Shown here one piece after another: positions 1 through 9,131 of a DNA stretch of 12,117 bases (positions are counted from its first letter, which is position 1; each line of letters starts with the position of its first letter). The position numbers and the translations under genes are program-made. This DNA comes from SIG588 sp045599305 (GTDB taxonomy: Bacteria > Bacillota > Clostridia > Oscillospirales > Acutalibacteraceae), in NCBI GenBank assembly GCA_045599305.1, contig JAZRVU010000119.1, positions 1 to 12,117 of the forward strand, written 5' to 3'. Under the pieces are notes generated by a model, which was given only the letters and a program-made list of their open reading frames with translations, was not told the origin of the DNA and ran no database searches.

Positions 1-490
<490 letters not shown>

Positions 491-505
491 TAAGGAGACA
501 CCACT

Positions 506-1453
506 ATGGAAATTCCGGTATATCTGTTCACCGGCTTCCTGGAGGCCGGTAAGACCCGCTTTATTCAGGGCACACTGGAGGATAAGCGCTTCAACGCGGG
601 GGAGCCCACGCTGGTGCTGCTGTGCGAGGAAGGGGTGGAGGAACTCGACCTCTCCCGTATGCCCGGACAGGGCAAAAATGTGACCGTGCAGGTCGTGGAC
701 TCCGAAGAGGAACTCACCACCGCCAATATGGCGCGCTGGTGCGGCGACTGCCGCGCCAAGCGGGTCATGGTGGAGTATAACGGTATGTGGCTGCTGGACA
801 CTCTCTACGGCGCCATGCCGGAGGGGTGGACGATCTATCAGGAGATCTGCTTTGTCGATTCCAAGACCTTCATGGGCTATAATGCCAATATGCGCAATCT
901 GGTGGTGGACAAGTTCAACAGCTGCGAACTGGTGGTGTTCAACCGCTGGGATCCCGCGGCCGATAAGCTACCTTTCCACAAGATCGTGCGCGCCACCTCC
1001 CGCCGCAGCGATATCGCCTACGAGCATATCGACGGCGAGGTGGAATATGACGATATCGAAGATCCGCTGCCGTTCGATGTGAACGCGCCGGTGATCGAGA
1101 TCGCCGATGAGGACTATGCCCTGTGGTACCGTGATCTGAACGAGAATATGGACACCTATCAGGGCAAGACGGTGAAATTCAAGGGCATCGTGGCCACCGA
1201 GGGCCGCATCCCGGCCGACAGTTTTGTCATCGGCCGCCACATCATGACCTGCTGCGAGGCGGATATCACCTACGGCGGTATCGTGTGCGACTGGAAAGGC
1301 GCCAAAACGCTGCATCAGCGCGACTGGGTGGTGCTCACCGCCCGTCTGTCGGTGGAATACCATAAATCCTACCGCAAGAAGGGCCCGGTGCTCAAGGCCC
1401 TCAAGGTGGAGCCTGCCACCGCGCCGGAGCAGCAGGTCGTGACATATTACTGA
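506..1453 (+). CDS. Divergent G3E-type GTPase domain fused to a DUF1980/YcgQ-like C-terminal domain (putative metal homeostasis protein)
   Basis: A 315-aa cytosolic protein. Residues 1-150 look like a G3E NTPase. A Walker A motif TGFLEAGKT lies at 9-17, a VEYNG segment at 89-93 stands where CobW proteins have E-T-x-G, and NRWD at 146-149 replaces the usual NKxD. The family's CxCC metal motif is absent; a WCGDC (78-82) sits in about that place. Residues 215-315 (YQGKTVKFKGIV...FVIGRHIMTCCEAD...) resemble the C-terminal domain of YcgQ/TIGR03943 (DUF1980) proteins, including the paired Cys 249-250. Those proteins normally pair with a YcgR-type permease, and no membrane segment is present here. 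A TAAGGAGA site at 491-498 sets the ATG at 506. It lies 15 nt after the His/Asp-rich CobW gene, so a shared role in metal delivery, probably zinc, is inferred. The G3E assignment is strong; the DUF1980 assignment is from pattern only. Confidence 0.78.
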   Translation: MEIPVYLFTGFLEAGKTRFIQGTLEDKRFNAGEPTLVLLCEEGVEELDLSRMPGQGKNVTVQVVDSEEELTTANMARWCGDCRAKRVMVEYNGMWLLDTLYGAMPEGWTIYQEICFVDSKTFMGYNANMRNLVVDKFNSCELVVFNRWDPAADKLPFHKIVRATSRRSDIAYEHIDGEVEYDDIEDPLPFDVNAPVIEIADEDYALWYRDLNENMDTYQGKTVKFKGIVATEGRIPADSFVIGRHIMTCCEADITYGGIVCDWKGAKTLHQRDWVVLTARLSVEYHKSYRKKGPVLKALKVEPATAPEQQVVTYY

Positions 1454-1507
1454 TAAAATCCGTGTGATCGGGCATACTGATACCAAACGTTAAAGGACGG
1501 TGTCGGT

Positions 1508-2941
1508 ATGCCTGATTCTTTTTTGGGAGAGTTTTCGGCCGATGCGCAGCTGCTGCGTGAGCGGCTGCGGACGGACGAGAACTTTGATGTCGTGTCGCGG
1601 GAACTGGTGATCGCCGAGCGGCCTGCCGCGATCTTTTTCGTGGACGGGTTCATCAAGGACGAGACGATGGCCAAAATGCTGCAGTTTTTCTCCTCAATCA
1701 CGCCGAAAGACCGGCAATCGCTGACGACGGCCGAGGCGTTTGCCACCCGTTTCGTGCCCTACACCGAGGTGGAGGTGGCGGCTGACCCGGATACCGCGGT
1801 GACGGCGGTGCTGTCGGGACAGTTGGCGCTGCTGGCCGAAGGGTACTCCGCCGTCATCCTCATCGACGTGCGCACCTATCCCGTCCGGGGGGTGGAGGAG
1901 CCGGAGTCCGACCGGGTACTGCGCGGCGCACACGACGGCTTCGTGGAGACGCTGGTGTTCAACACCGCGCTGATCCGCCGCCATCTGCGTGATCCGCGCC
2001 TCACCATGGAGTATCTGCAGATCGGCAGTGTTTCCAAAACGGACGTGGTGATGTGCTATCTGGACGGCGTTGCCCCCGAAAAGCACCTGCGCCGTCTGCG
2101 GGAAAAACTGCGTTCCATCACCATTCCCGGTCTGGCCATGGGGCAGGAGAGCCTTGCCGAGTGTCTCTACCGCCGGCAGCAGTGGTTTAACCCGTTTCCG
2201 AAGGTGCGCTACACCGAACGGCCCGATTCCGCCGCAGCCGCGGTGGCGGAGGGCCGCATTCTTGTCATCGTGGACAATTCCCCCGCGGTGATGATCCTGC
2301 CCACCGCCGTGTTCGACTTCGTGCAGGATACCAACGACTACTATTTTCCGCCGCTGGTGGGCTCCTATCTGCGGCTGGTGCGGATGCTGGTGTTTGGCTT
2401 CACCATTTTTCTCACCCCTGTGTGGTATCTGCTCATCACCCATCCCGACACCATCCCGCCGTGGCTGGATTTCGTGCGCATCGCGGAGCCAAACTCGGTG
2501 CCCGTCATCGTGCAGCTGCTGGTGGTGGAGGTGATCGTGGACGCCATCAAGCTGGCGTCGCTGAACACCCCCAATGCGCTGAACAACGCCTTCGGCGTGG
2601 TGGGGGCGCTCATCCTCGGCGAATTTGCGGTGAATACCGGCCTGTTCGTGTCGGAAGTGCTGCTCTATATGGCCACGGTGGCGGTGGGCACCTTTACCCA
2701 GCCCAGTTTCGAACTCGGCTATGCGTTCAAACTGTTCCGCATCCTGTTTTTGATCCTCACCGCTCTGTGCGGCGGGTGGGGTTTCCTCGGCGGTCTGGTG
2801 CTCATGCTGCTGGTGATGGCCACCACCAAAACGGCGCTCGGCACGGGCTATCTCTATCCCGTGCTCCCCTTCAACTGGCCGGCGCTCAAGCGCCTGCTGA
2901 TGCGCCGCCTGCTCCACCGCAGCAATTCCCTTTCAAAATGA
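1508..2941 (+). CDS. spoVAF: SpoVAF-like spore germination protein (GerA A-subunit family)
   Basis: A 477-aa membrane protein, close to the length of Bacillus SpoVAF. The first ~285 residues form the soluble GerA-type domain, with the family-typical stretches IDVRTYPVRGVEEPESDRVLRG (119-140), RDPRLTMEYLQIG (161-173) and FPKVRYTERPD (230-240). About five or six hydrophobic segments follow (roughly 288-310, 331-350, 361-378, 381-399, 405-440), then a basic tail. SpoVAF and other GerA A-subunits sit in the inner membrane of the spore and take part in germination, with SpoVAF associated with the SpoVA channel. AAAGGA at 1492-1497 supports the ATG at 1508. No other spoVA or gerA gene is adjacent, which is unusual. 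It lies 54 nt behind the G3E/DUF1980 gene, so read-through is possible, but a forespore promoter in the gap could not be convincingly assigned. Confidence 0.87.
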   Translation: MPDSFLGEFSADAQLLRERLRTDENFDVVSRELVIAERPAAIFFVDGFIKDETMAKMLQFFSSITPKDRQSLTTAEAFATRFVPYTEVEVAADPDTAVTAVLSGQLALLAEGYSAVILIDVRTYPVRGVEEPESDRVLRGAHDGFVETLVFNTALIRRHLRDPRLTMEYLQIGSVSKTDVVMCYLDGVAPEKHLRRLREKLRSITIPGLAMGQESLAECLYRRQQWFNPFPKVRYTERPDSAAAAVAEGRILVIVDNSPAVMILPTAVFDFVQDTNDYYFPPLVGSYLRLVRMLVFGFTIFLTPVWYLLITHPDTIPPWLDFVRIAEPNSVPVIVQLLVVEVIVDAIKLASLNTPNALNNAFGVVGALILGEFAVNTGLFVSEVLLYMATVAVGTFTQPSFELGYAFKLFRILFLILTALCGGWGFLGGLVLMLLVMATTKTALGTGYLYPVLPFNWPALKRLLMRRLLHRSNSLSK

Positions 2942-2960
2942 ATCGTGAGAGGCATAAATC

Positions 2961-2992
2961 AACGGCGCCGTTCATACCCGAACGGCTCCGTT
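2961..2992. terminator. Stem-loop between convergent genes, possible terminator
   Basis: Arms AACGGCGCCGTTC (2961-2973) and GAACGGCTCCGTT (2980-2992) form a 13-bp stem with one mismatch and a 6-nt loop. On the + strand it is followed by a T-rich but broken run (TTTGTT, then TTGTTGTTTT further on). It lies 19 nt after the spoVAF stop and directly beyond the stop of the opposing gene, so it could end both transcripts. The poor U-tract makes termination strength uncertain. Confidence 0.55.
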
Positions 2993-2995
2993 TGT

Positions 2996-3670
2996 TCATG
3001 CTTGTTGTTTTGGACTTGAGATGGCAAAATCGCTGAATTGGCATATCCCTTCGCAGGCGGTAAAGCCGATGTGGAATCGCTTTGGTATATCCGATATCTT
3101 CACCTCGGCACAATGGCCGTTCATCTGTACCTGTATCCCGCCGTCCCCGAATTCGACCTTCAGCTCTGCCACCGTGCCGCCTTCTACCGGAAAGCACATA
3201 TTCCCGAGCAGCGTTGTCTCAAACGGCGCGTTCTCCTGCTTGGGCGGATTGACCCGCCAGATGTTGCAGCCCTGTGCATATGCCACGACCTCATAATAGA
3301 GCCCGTAAACTTTTTCACCGTTTTTCTCCGCCAGATCGTCGGTGAAACAGATCAGCGGCGCCCCTGTTCCCTGAAATGCACAGTGCAGCACGATGTCGGT
3401 CCCCGTGTCGTATTGCTTTTTGGTCTGTACGCTGATATAGGCGTAGCCCTCCGGATCGGTATTGAGGTATACGGATTTTTTGGCGGCGTCACCGGCGGCT
3501 TTTGCGCCGGTCTCCTTCGGCAGAACATCCGCATTGAGGTAATTGCAGACGCCGTCTTCCGTCTGCCTGTATTTGCCGAATAACGTGCATGTCGGCGGAT
3601 ACACATACATAAAATCGTCCGCGCAATGCGCAAAATCCTTCAGGTCATAAAACACATTCGTCTTTTCCAT
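2996..3670 (-). CDS. Hypothetical protein, 224 aa, beta-rich, possibly concanavalin/LamG-like fold
   Basis: I do not recognise a named family. The protein has no signal peptide or membrane segment, so it is probably cytosolic. It is rich in alternating hydrophobic strands (YAYISVQTKKQ, DIVLHCAFQG, KVYGLYYEVVAYAQG, AELKVEFGDGGIQVQMNG). It ends with FHIGFTACEGICQFSDFAI (199-217), which resembles the last strands of concanavalin A-like/LamG domains; this fold is an inference only. It contains seven Cys. The start at 3670 is chosen because AGGAGGGG lies 7 nt upstream (3678-3685). An earlier in-frame start at 3724 would overlap the upstream gene and lacks such a site. It follows that gene by 4 nt, suggesting translational coupling. 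The base composition is less GC-rich than the flanking genes, which may mean acquisition by transfer. Confidence 0.8.
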   Translation of the reverse strand: MEKTNVFYDLKDFAHCADDFMYVYPPTCTLFGKYRQTEDGVCNYLNADVLPKETGAKAAGDAAKKSVYLNTDPEGYAYISVQTKKQYDTGTDIVLHCAFQGTGAPLICFTDDLAEKNGEKVYGLYYEVVAYAQGCNIWRVNPPKQENAPFETTLLGNMCFPVEGGTVAELKVEFGDGGIQVQMNGHCAEVKISDIPKRFHIGFTACEGICQFSDFAISSPKQQA

Positions 3671-3674
3671 GATC

Positions 3675-3911
3675 TTACCCCTCCTGCATATCCGAGGCTT
3701 CTGCTTCGGAAAAGTCGTCGTCAAAGCCGCCCACTACCGCTTGGCCGAGTTTCGGAATACGTTCCAGATACTCCTGCGCCCGCACGACCTGTGCCAGCCG
3801 CTGTTCGGCCGCTTTCAGTCCTTCGCGGCGATACAGTTCGCCGATCCCCTGGAGCCCGGCAAAACTCTCATCCAATTCTTCTTCAAAAAAGCGATCGTCC
3901 GATATCAGCAT
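3675..3911 (-). CDS. Hypothetical small acidic protein, 78 aa
   Basis: First gene of the two-gene minus-strand operon. The 78-residue product begins MLISDDRFFEEELDESF, has a central probable amphipathic helix around EGLKAAEQRLAQVVRAQEYLERI (30-52), and ends in an acidic tail (FDDDFSEAEASDMQEG). It has no Cys, no membrane segment and no known motif that I can name. The start at 3911 is supported by AGAGGGGA at 3917-3924 and by a strong promoter ending near 3952. A longer in-frame start at 3980 lies inside that promoter and is rejected. The acidic, helical, small character and the coupling to the 224-aa protein suggest an interacting partner or adaptor, but that is a guess. Confidence 0.7.
   Translation of the reverse strand: MLISDDRFFEEELDESFAGLQGIGELYRREGLKAAEQRLAQVVRAQEYLERIPKLGQAVVGGFDDDFSEAEASDMQEG
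3678..3685 (-). promoter_or_regulatory. Shine-Dalgarno site inside the end of the upstream gene
   Basis: AGGAGGGG on the minus strand, 7 nt before the ATG at 3670. It overlaps the last codons of the 78-aa gene (…Gln-Glu-Gly-stop), so ribosomes finishing the first gene pass directly over it. It decides the start of the 224-aa gene. Confidence 0.75.
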
Positions 3912-3951
3912 AAACGTCCCCTCTGATCCCATGCGAGATGATTCTGCCCGG

Positions 3952-3980
3952 ATGATAGCATAGTCCCCGCCTTTTGTCAA
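3952..3980 (-). promoter_or_regulatory. SigmaA-type promoter for the minus-strand operon
   Basis: On the minus strand, TTGACA (3975-3980) is followed by exactly 17 nt and then TATCAT (3952-3957), with TG one base upstream of the -10 (extended -10). Transcription would start near 3945, leaving a leader of about 35 nt before the ATG at 3911. The near-consensus match suggests strong vegetative expression. No operator is evident. Confidence 0.8.
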
Positions 3981-4013
3981 GGCAAAGACAGGGGAGAGAC
4001 GTATTTCCCTTTA

Positions 4014-4023
4014 AAATGCATTT
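4014..4023. promoter_or_regulatory. 10-bp perfect palindrome between divergent promoters, possible operator
   Basis: AAATGCATTT is self-complementary and ends 6 nt upstream of the -35 box of the rightward promoter and about 34 nt from the leftward -35 box. A transcription factor could bind there, but a short AT-rich palindrome can also occur by chance and no known regulator motif is recognised. Confidence 0.25.
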
Positions 4024-4029
4024 CGGGTG

Positions 4030-4058
4030 TTGCAAACCGTTCGCCTTTATGTTATAAT
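4030..4058 (+). promoter_or_regulatory. SigmaA-type promoter for the tepA-spoIIIE operon
   Basis: TTGCAA (4030-4035), a 17-nt spacer, and a perfect TATAAT (4053-4058) preceded by TG at 4050-4051 (extended -10). Transcription is expected to start near 4065, giving a leader of about 50 nt. No other clear promoter is seen up to the right edge, so this one may serve all six genes downstream. Confidence 0.85.
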
Positions 4059-4075
4059 ATATTTTAAGAATACCT

Positions 4076-4108
4076 ACCTCGCTTTGCGGGCAGAATAGTC
4101 CGTGAGGT
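4076..4108 (+). promoter_or_regulatory. Possible leader hairpin masking the tepA Shine-Dalgarno site
   Basis: ACCTCGC (4076-4082) can pair with GTGAGGT (4102-4108), giving 7 bp with one G-U pair and a 19-nt loop. The 3' arm covers most of the GAGGTGA Shine-Dalgarno site (4104-4110) that precedes the ATG at 4116. This could lower or tune translation initiation. The stem is short and the loop large, so stability is doubtful. Confidence 0.3.
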
Positions 4109-4110
4109 GA
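4104..4110 (+). promoter_or_regulatory. Shine-Dalgarno site that sets the tepA start
   Basis: GAGGTGA lies 5 nt before the ATG at 4116. A GTG at 4107 in the same frame overlaps this site and therefore cannot be the start, so the protein begins MDETKTG. Confidence 0.7.
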
Positions 4111-4115
4111 GAACA

Positions 4116-4823
4116 ATGGATGAAACAAAGACCGGCGCAGTGCGCGAGGAGGTACGGGAATCCCGTGCGCTGCAGGAACAGCTGAAGGACATGGTGGAAA
4201 CCGGGGCGGTTGTCACGAACAACGGCCGCCACACCATCCACTGCCTCACGATCATCGGACAGATCGAGGGGCATTATGCGCTGGCGAGCGACAATAAGAC
4301 CACCAAGTATGAGCACGTACTGCCGCAGTTAGTGGCGATCGAGGAGAGCAGCGAGATCGAGGGGCTGCTCATCCTGCTCAACACCGTGGGCGGCGATATC
4401 GAGGCGGGACTGGCCATTGCGGAGATGATCTCCGGCATGCGCAAGCCCACCGTGTCGCTGGTGCTGGGCGGCGGCCACTCCATCGGGGTGCCGCTCGCCG
4501 TTTCGGCCAAGCGCTCCTTCATCGCCCCCTCCGCCACCATGACGATCCACCCGGTGCGCACCACCGGGCTGGTGTTGGGTGTGTCGCAGGCATTCACCTA
4601 TTTTCAGCGGATGCAGCAGCGCATCACCCGTTTCGTCACCGACCATTCCCATATTTCCGAGGAGCGGTTCACCGAACTGTGCCACAGCACCGATGAACTG
4701 ACCACCGATATGGGCAGCGTGCTGGACGGCCCCAACGCCGTGCAGGAGGGGCTGATCGACCGGCTCGGCTCGCTGGGGGATGCGATCGAAGCGCTTTACG
4801 ACATGATCGAGAACAATTCATAA
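4116..4823 (+). CDS. tepA: TepA/YmfB-like ClpP-family serine protease
   Basis: A 235-aa cytosolic protein of the ClpP/crotonase-fold family, TepA (translocation-enhancing protein) branch. Visible motifs are LLILLNTVGGDIEAGLAIAEMI (85-106), the strand-helix that in ClpP forms the oxyanion region, GGGHSIG (118-124) with probable nucleophile Ser122, and MTIHPV (142-147) with probable catalytic His145. The acidic member of the triad cannot be placed by eye. Unlike ClpP it has an N-terminal extension rich in Glu and Arg and lacks the usual GQAASM sequence. Family members are proposed to process proteins or peptides independently of Clp ATPases, though their substrates are poorly known. The gene is first in its operon and lies 18 nt before the SpoIIIE/FtsK gene. 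The same order is known in Bacillus, which strengthens both names. Confidence 0.85.
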   Translation: MDETKTGAVREEVRESRALQEQLKDMVETGAVVTNNGRHTIHCLTIIGQIEGHYALASDNKTTKYEHVLPQLVAIEESSEIEGLLILLNTVGGDIEAGLAIAEMISGMRKPTVSLVLGGGHSIGVPLAVSAKRSFIAPSATMTIHPVRTTGLVLGVSQAFTYFQRMQQRITRFVTDHSHISEERFTELCHSTDELTTDMGSVLDGPNAVQEGLIDRLGSLGDAIEALYDMIENNS

Positions 4824-4841
4824 AAAGGACGGTAAACAGTT

Positions 4842-7256
<2,415 letters not shown>

Positions 7257-7274
7257 CCAAAAGGGAGCGTTACC

Positions 7275-9128
7275 ATGCCTTTTCTTCCCGTTTCGCCTGA
7301 AGATATGCGTGCCCGCGGCTGGGACGCCGCCGATATCGTGCTGGTGACGGGCGATGCCTATGTCGATCACCCCAGTTTCGGCACCGCCATCATCTCGCGT
7401 GTGCTGGAGCACGCCGGCTTTCGGGTGGTGATCCTCTCGCAGCCGCAGCAGGCGGCCGACCTGACCGTGTTCGGCCGTCCGCGTCTCGGATTTTTCATCA
7501 ACGGTGGCAATATCGACCCCATGGTCGCCCACTATACCGCCGCCAAGCGCCGCCGCAGTGAGGATGCCTACACCGCCGGCGGCGTGGCGGGACGCCGTCC
7601 CGACCGCGCCACCATCGTCTATTCCCGCTGGGCGCGGGAGATGTACGGCGAGGTGCCCATTTTGATCGGCGGACTGGAGGCCTCCCTGCGCCGCTTTGCG
7701 CATTACGATTACTGGGACGACGCGGTGCGTCCCTCTATTCTGGCGGACAGCACCGCCGATATTCTGGTCTACGGCATGGGTGAACTGGCGGATGTAGAGA
7801 TCGCCCGTCGGCTGGCGGCGGGGGAGCCGATATCGGCCATCACCGATGTGCGCGGCACGGCGGTGATGATCCCGGTCAGGGACTACACGCCCCGCCCGTG
7901 CGCCGAGTGTCCCGCCTTCGAACAGGTGAGCGCCGATACCGACGCGGGGCGTCGGCAGTATGCCGTGGCCGCCCGCATCGAGCAGGACGAGCAGGATGCC
8001 ATGCGGGGCAAGACCGTGATCCAGCGCCACGGTGACCGGATATTGGTGCAGAATCCCCCCATGCGTCCGCTGACCACCGCGGAACTCGACGAGGTGTACG
8101 ATCTGCCGTATATGCGGGACTATCACCCCTCCTACGAGCCGCTCGGCGGTGTGCCGGGCCTGCTGGAGGTCAAATTTTCACTGGCACATAACCGCGGCTG
8201 CTTCGGCGCCTGCAATTTCTGCTCCATCGCGTTCCATCAGGGGCGGCAGATCACCTGCCGCAGCGAGGAATCGGTGGTGCGGGAGGCAGAGGTACTCACC
8301 AAACTGCCCGATTTCAAGGGGTACATACACGATGTCGGCGGCCCCACCGCCAATTTCCGCGCCCCCTCGTGCGAGGGACAACTCACCCGCGGCCTGTGCA
8401 AGGGCAAAAAGTGTCTGGCGCCCACCGTCTGCCCGGCGCTCAAGGCCGACCACACGGAATATCTGCACCTGCTGCGCCGTCTGCGTGCGCTGCCCGGGGT
8501 GAAGCGGGTGTTCATCCGTTCGGGTATCCGGTTCGATTATCTGCTGGCCGACCCGGACGAGAGTTTCTTCAAGGAACTGGTGCAGTATCATGTGAGCGGG
8601 CAGCTCAAGGTCGCACCGGAGCATTGCTCTGCCGGTGTGCTGAACGCCATGGGCAAGCCCTCCATCGATACCTATCGCCGCTTTCAGAAGCGGTTTTATG
8701 AACTGACCAAGAGCGTGGGGAAGAAGCAGTATCTGGTGCCCTACCTCATGTCCTCCCACCCCGGCAGCACCCTGCGTGACGCGGTGGAACTGGCACTGTT
8801 TTTGAAAAAAGAGGGACTGCATCCCGAACAGGTGCAGGACTTTTATCCCACCCCCGGCACCATCTCCACCTGTATGTTCTACACCGGGCTGGATCCCTAC
8901 ACGATGAAGCCGATCTATGTGCCCCGCACCCCTGCCGAAAAGGCGGAACAGCGGGCACTTTTGCAGTATTTCCGCCCCGAAAACCGGGACAAGGTGCGGG
9001 CGGCGCTGAAAAAGGCGGGACGGGCGGATCTCATCGGCACCGGGCCGGATTGCCTCGTGCCGCCTGAGCCCGCGGGCACCCGCCGACCACCCATCCGGAA
9101 AGGCCCGGCGCCCAAAAGGAGAAGATGA
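7275..9128 (+). CDS. ygiQ: YgiQ family (UPF0313) radical SAM protein
   Basis: A 617-aa cytosolic protein. The N-terminal region contains the family-typical ADIVLVTGDAYVDHPSFG and GFFINGGNIDPMVAHYT stretches. The radical SAM motif CFGACNFC places the iron-sulfur ligands at Cys309, Cys313 and Cys316. It is followed by DVGGPTANFRAPSCEGQ and a second Cys-rich patch (CKGKKCLAPTVC), then KVAPEHCSAGVLNAMGKP and FYPTPGTISTCMFYTG, all characteristic of YgiQ proteins. The tail is basic (…KGPAPKRRR). Radical SAM enzymes cleave S-adenosylmethionine reductively to start radical chemistry; the substrate of YgiQ is not known to me. AAGGGAG about 7 nt upstream supports the ATG. It follows spoIIIE by 18 nt and precedes the MBL gene by 3 nt, so it belongs to the operon, but no functional link to the neighbours is evident. 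Confidence 0.92.
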   Translation: MPFLPVSPEDMRARGWDAADIVLVTGDAYVDHPSFGTAIISRVLEHAGFRVVILSQPQQAADLTVFGRPRLGFFINGGNIDPMVAHYTAAKRRRSEDAYTAGGVAGRRPDRATIVYSRWAREMYGEVPILIGGLEASLRRFAHYDYWDDAVRPSILADSTADILVYGMGELADVEIARRLAAGEPISAITDVRGTAVMIPVRDYTPRPCAECPAFEQVSADTDAGRRQYAVAARIEQDEQDAMRGKTVIQRHGDRILVQNPPMRPLTTAELDEVYDLPYMRDYHPSYEPLGGVPGLLEVKFSLAHNRGCFGACNFCSIAFHQGRQITCRSEESVVREAEVLTKLPDFKGYIHDVGGPTANFRAPSCEGQLTRGLCKGKKCLAPTVCPALKADHTEYLHLLRRLRALPGVKRVFIRSGIRFDYLLADPDESFFKELVQYHVSGQLKVAPEHCSAGVLNAMGKPSIDTYRRFQKRFYELTKSVGKKQYLVPYLMSSHPGSTLRDAVELALFLKKEGLHPEQVQDFYPTPGTISTCMFYTGLDPYTMKPIYVPRTPAEKAEQRALLQYFRPENRDKVRAALKKAGRADLIGTGPDCLVPPEPAGTRRPPIRKGPAPKRRR

Positions 9129-9131
9129 CGG

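Noticed and set aside
1454..1507. Forespore sigmaF/sigmaG promoter before spoVAF
   Set aside because: A GCATA near 1472-1476 could be a -35 element, but no matching -10 lies at a suitable distance, so it is not listed as a feature.
1694..2917. 407-codon minus-strand open frame opposite spoVAF
   Set aside because: It is His/Gln-rich shadow coding opposite a conserved membrane protein.
3671..3724. N-terminal extension of the 224-aa minus-strand protein, starting at 3724
   Set aside because: It would overlap the upstream gene by about 50 nt and lacks a ribosome site. The start at 3670 has AGGAGGGG at good spacing.
3912..3980. Extended start at 3980 for the 78-aa gene
   Set aside because: The extension would lie within the promoter itself, before the expected transcription start.
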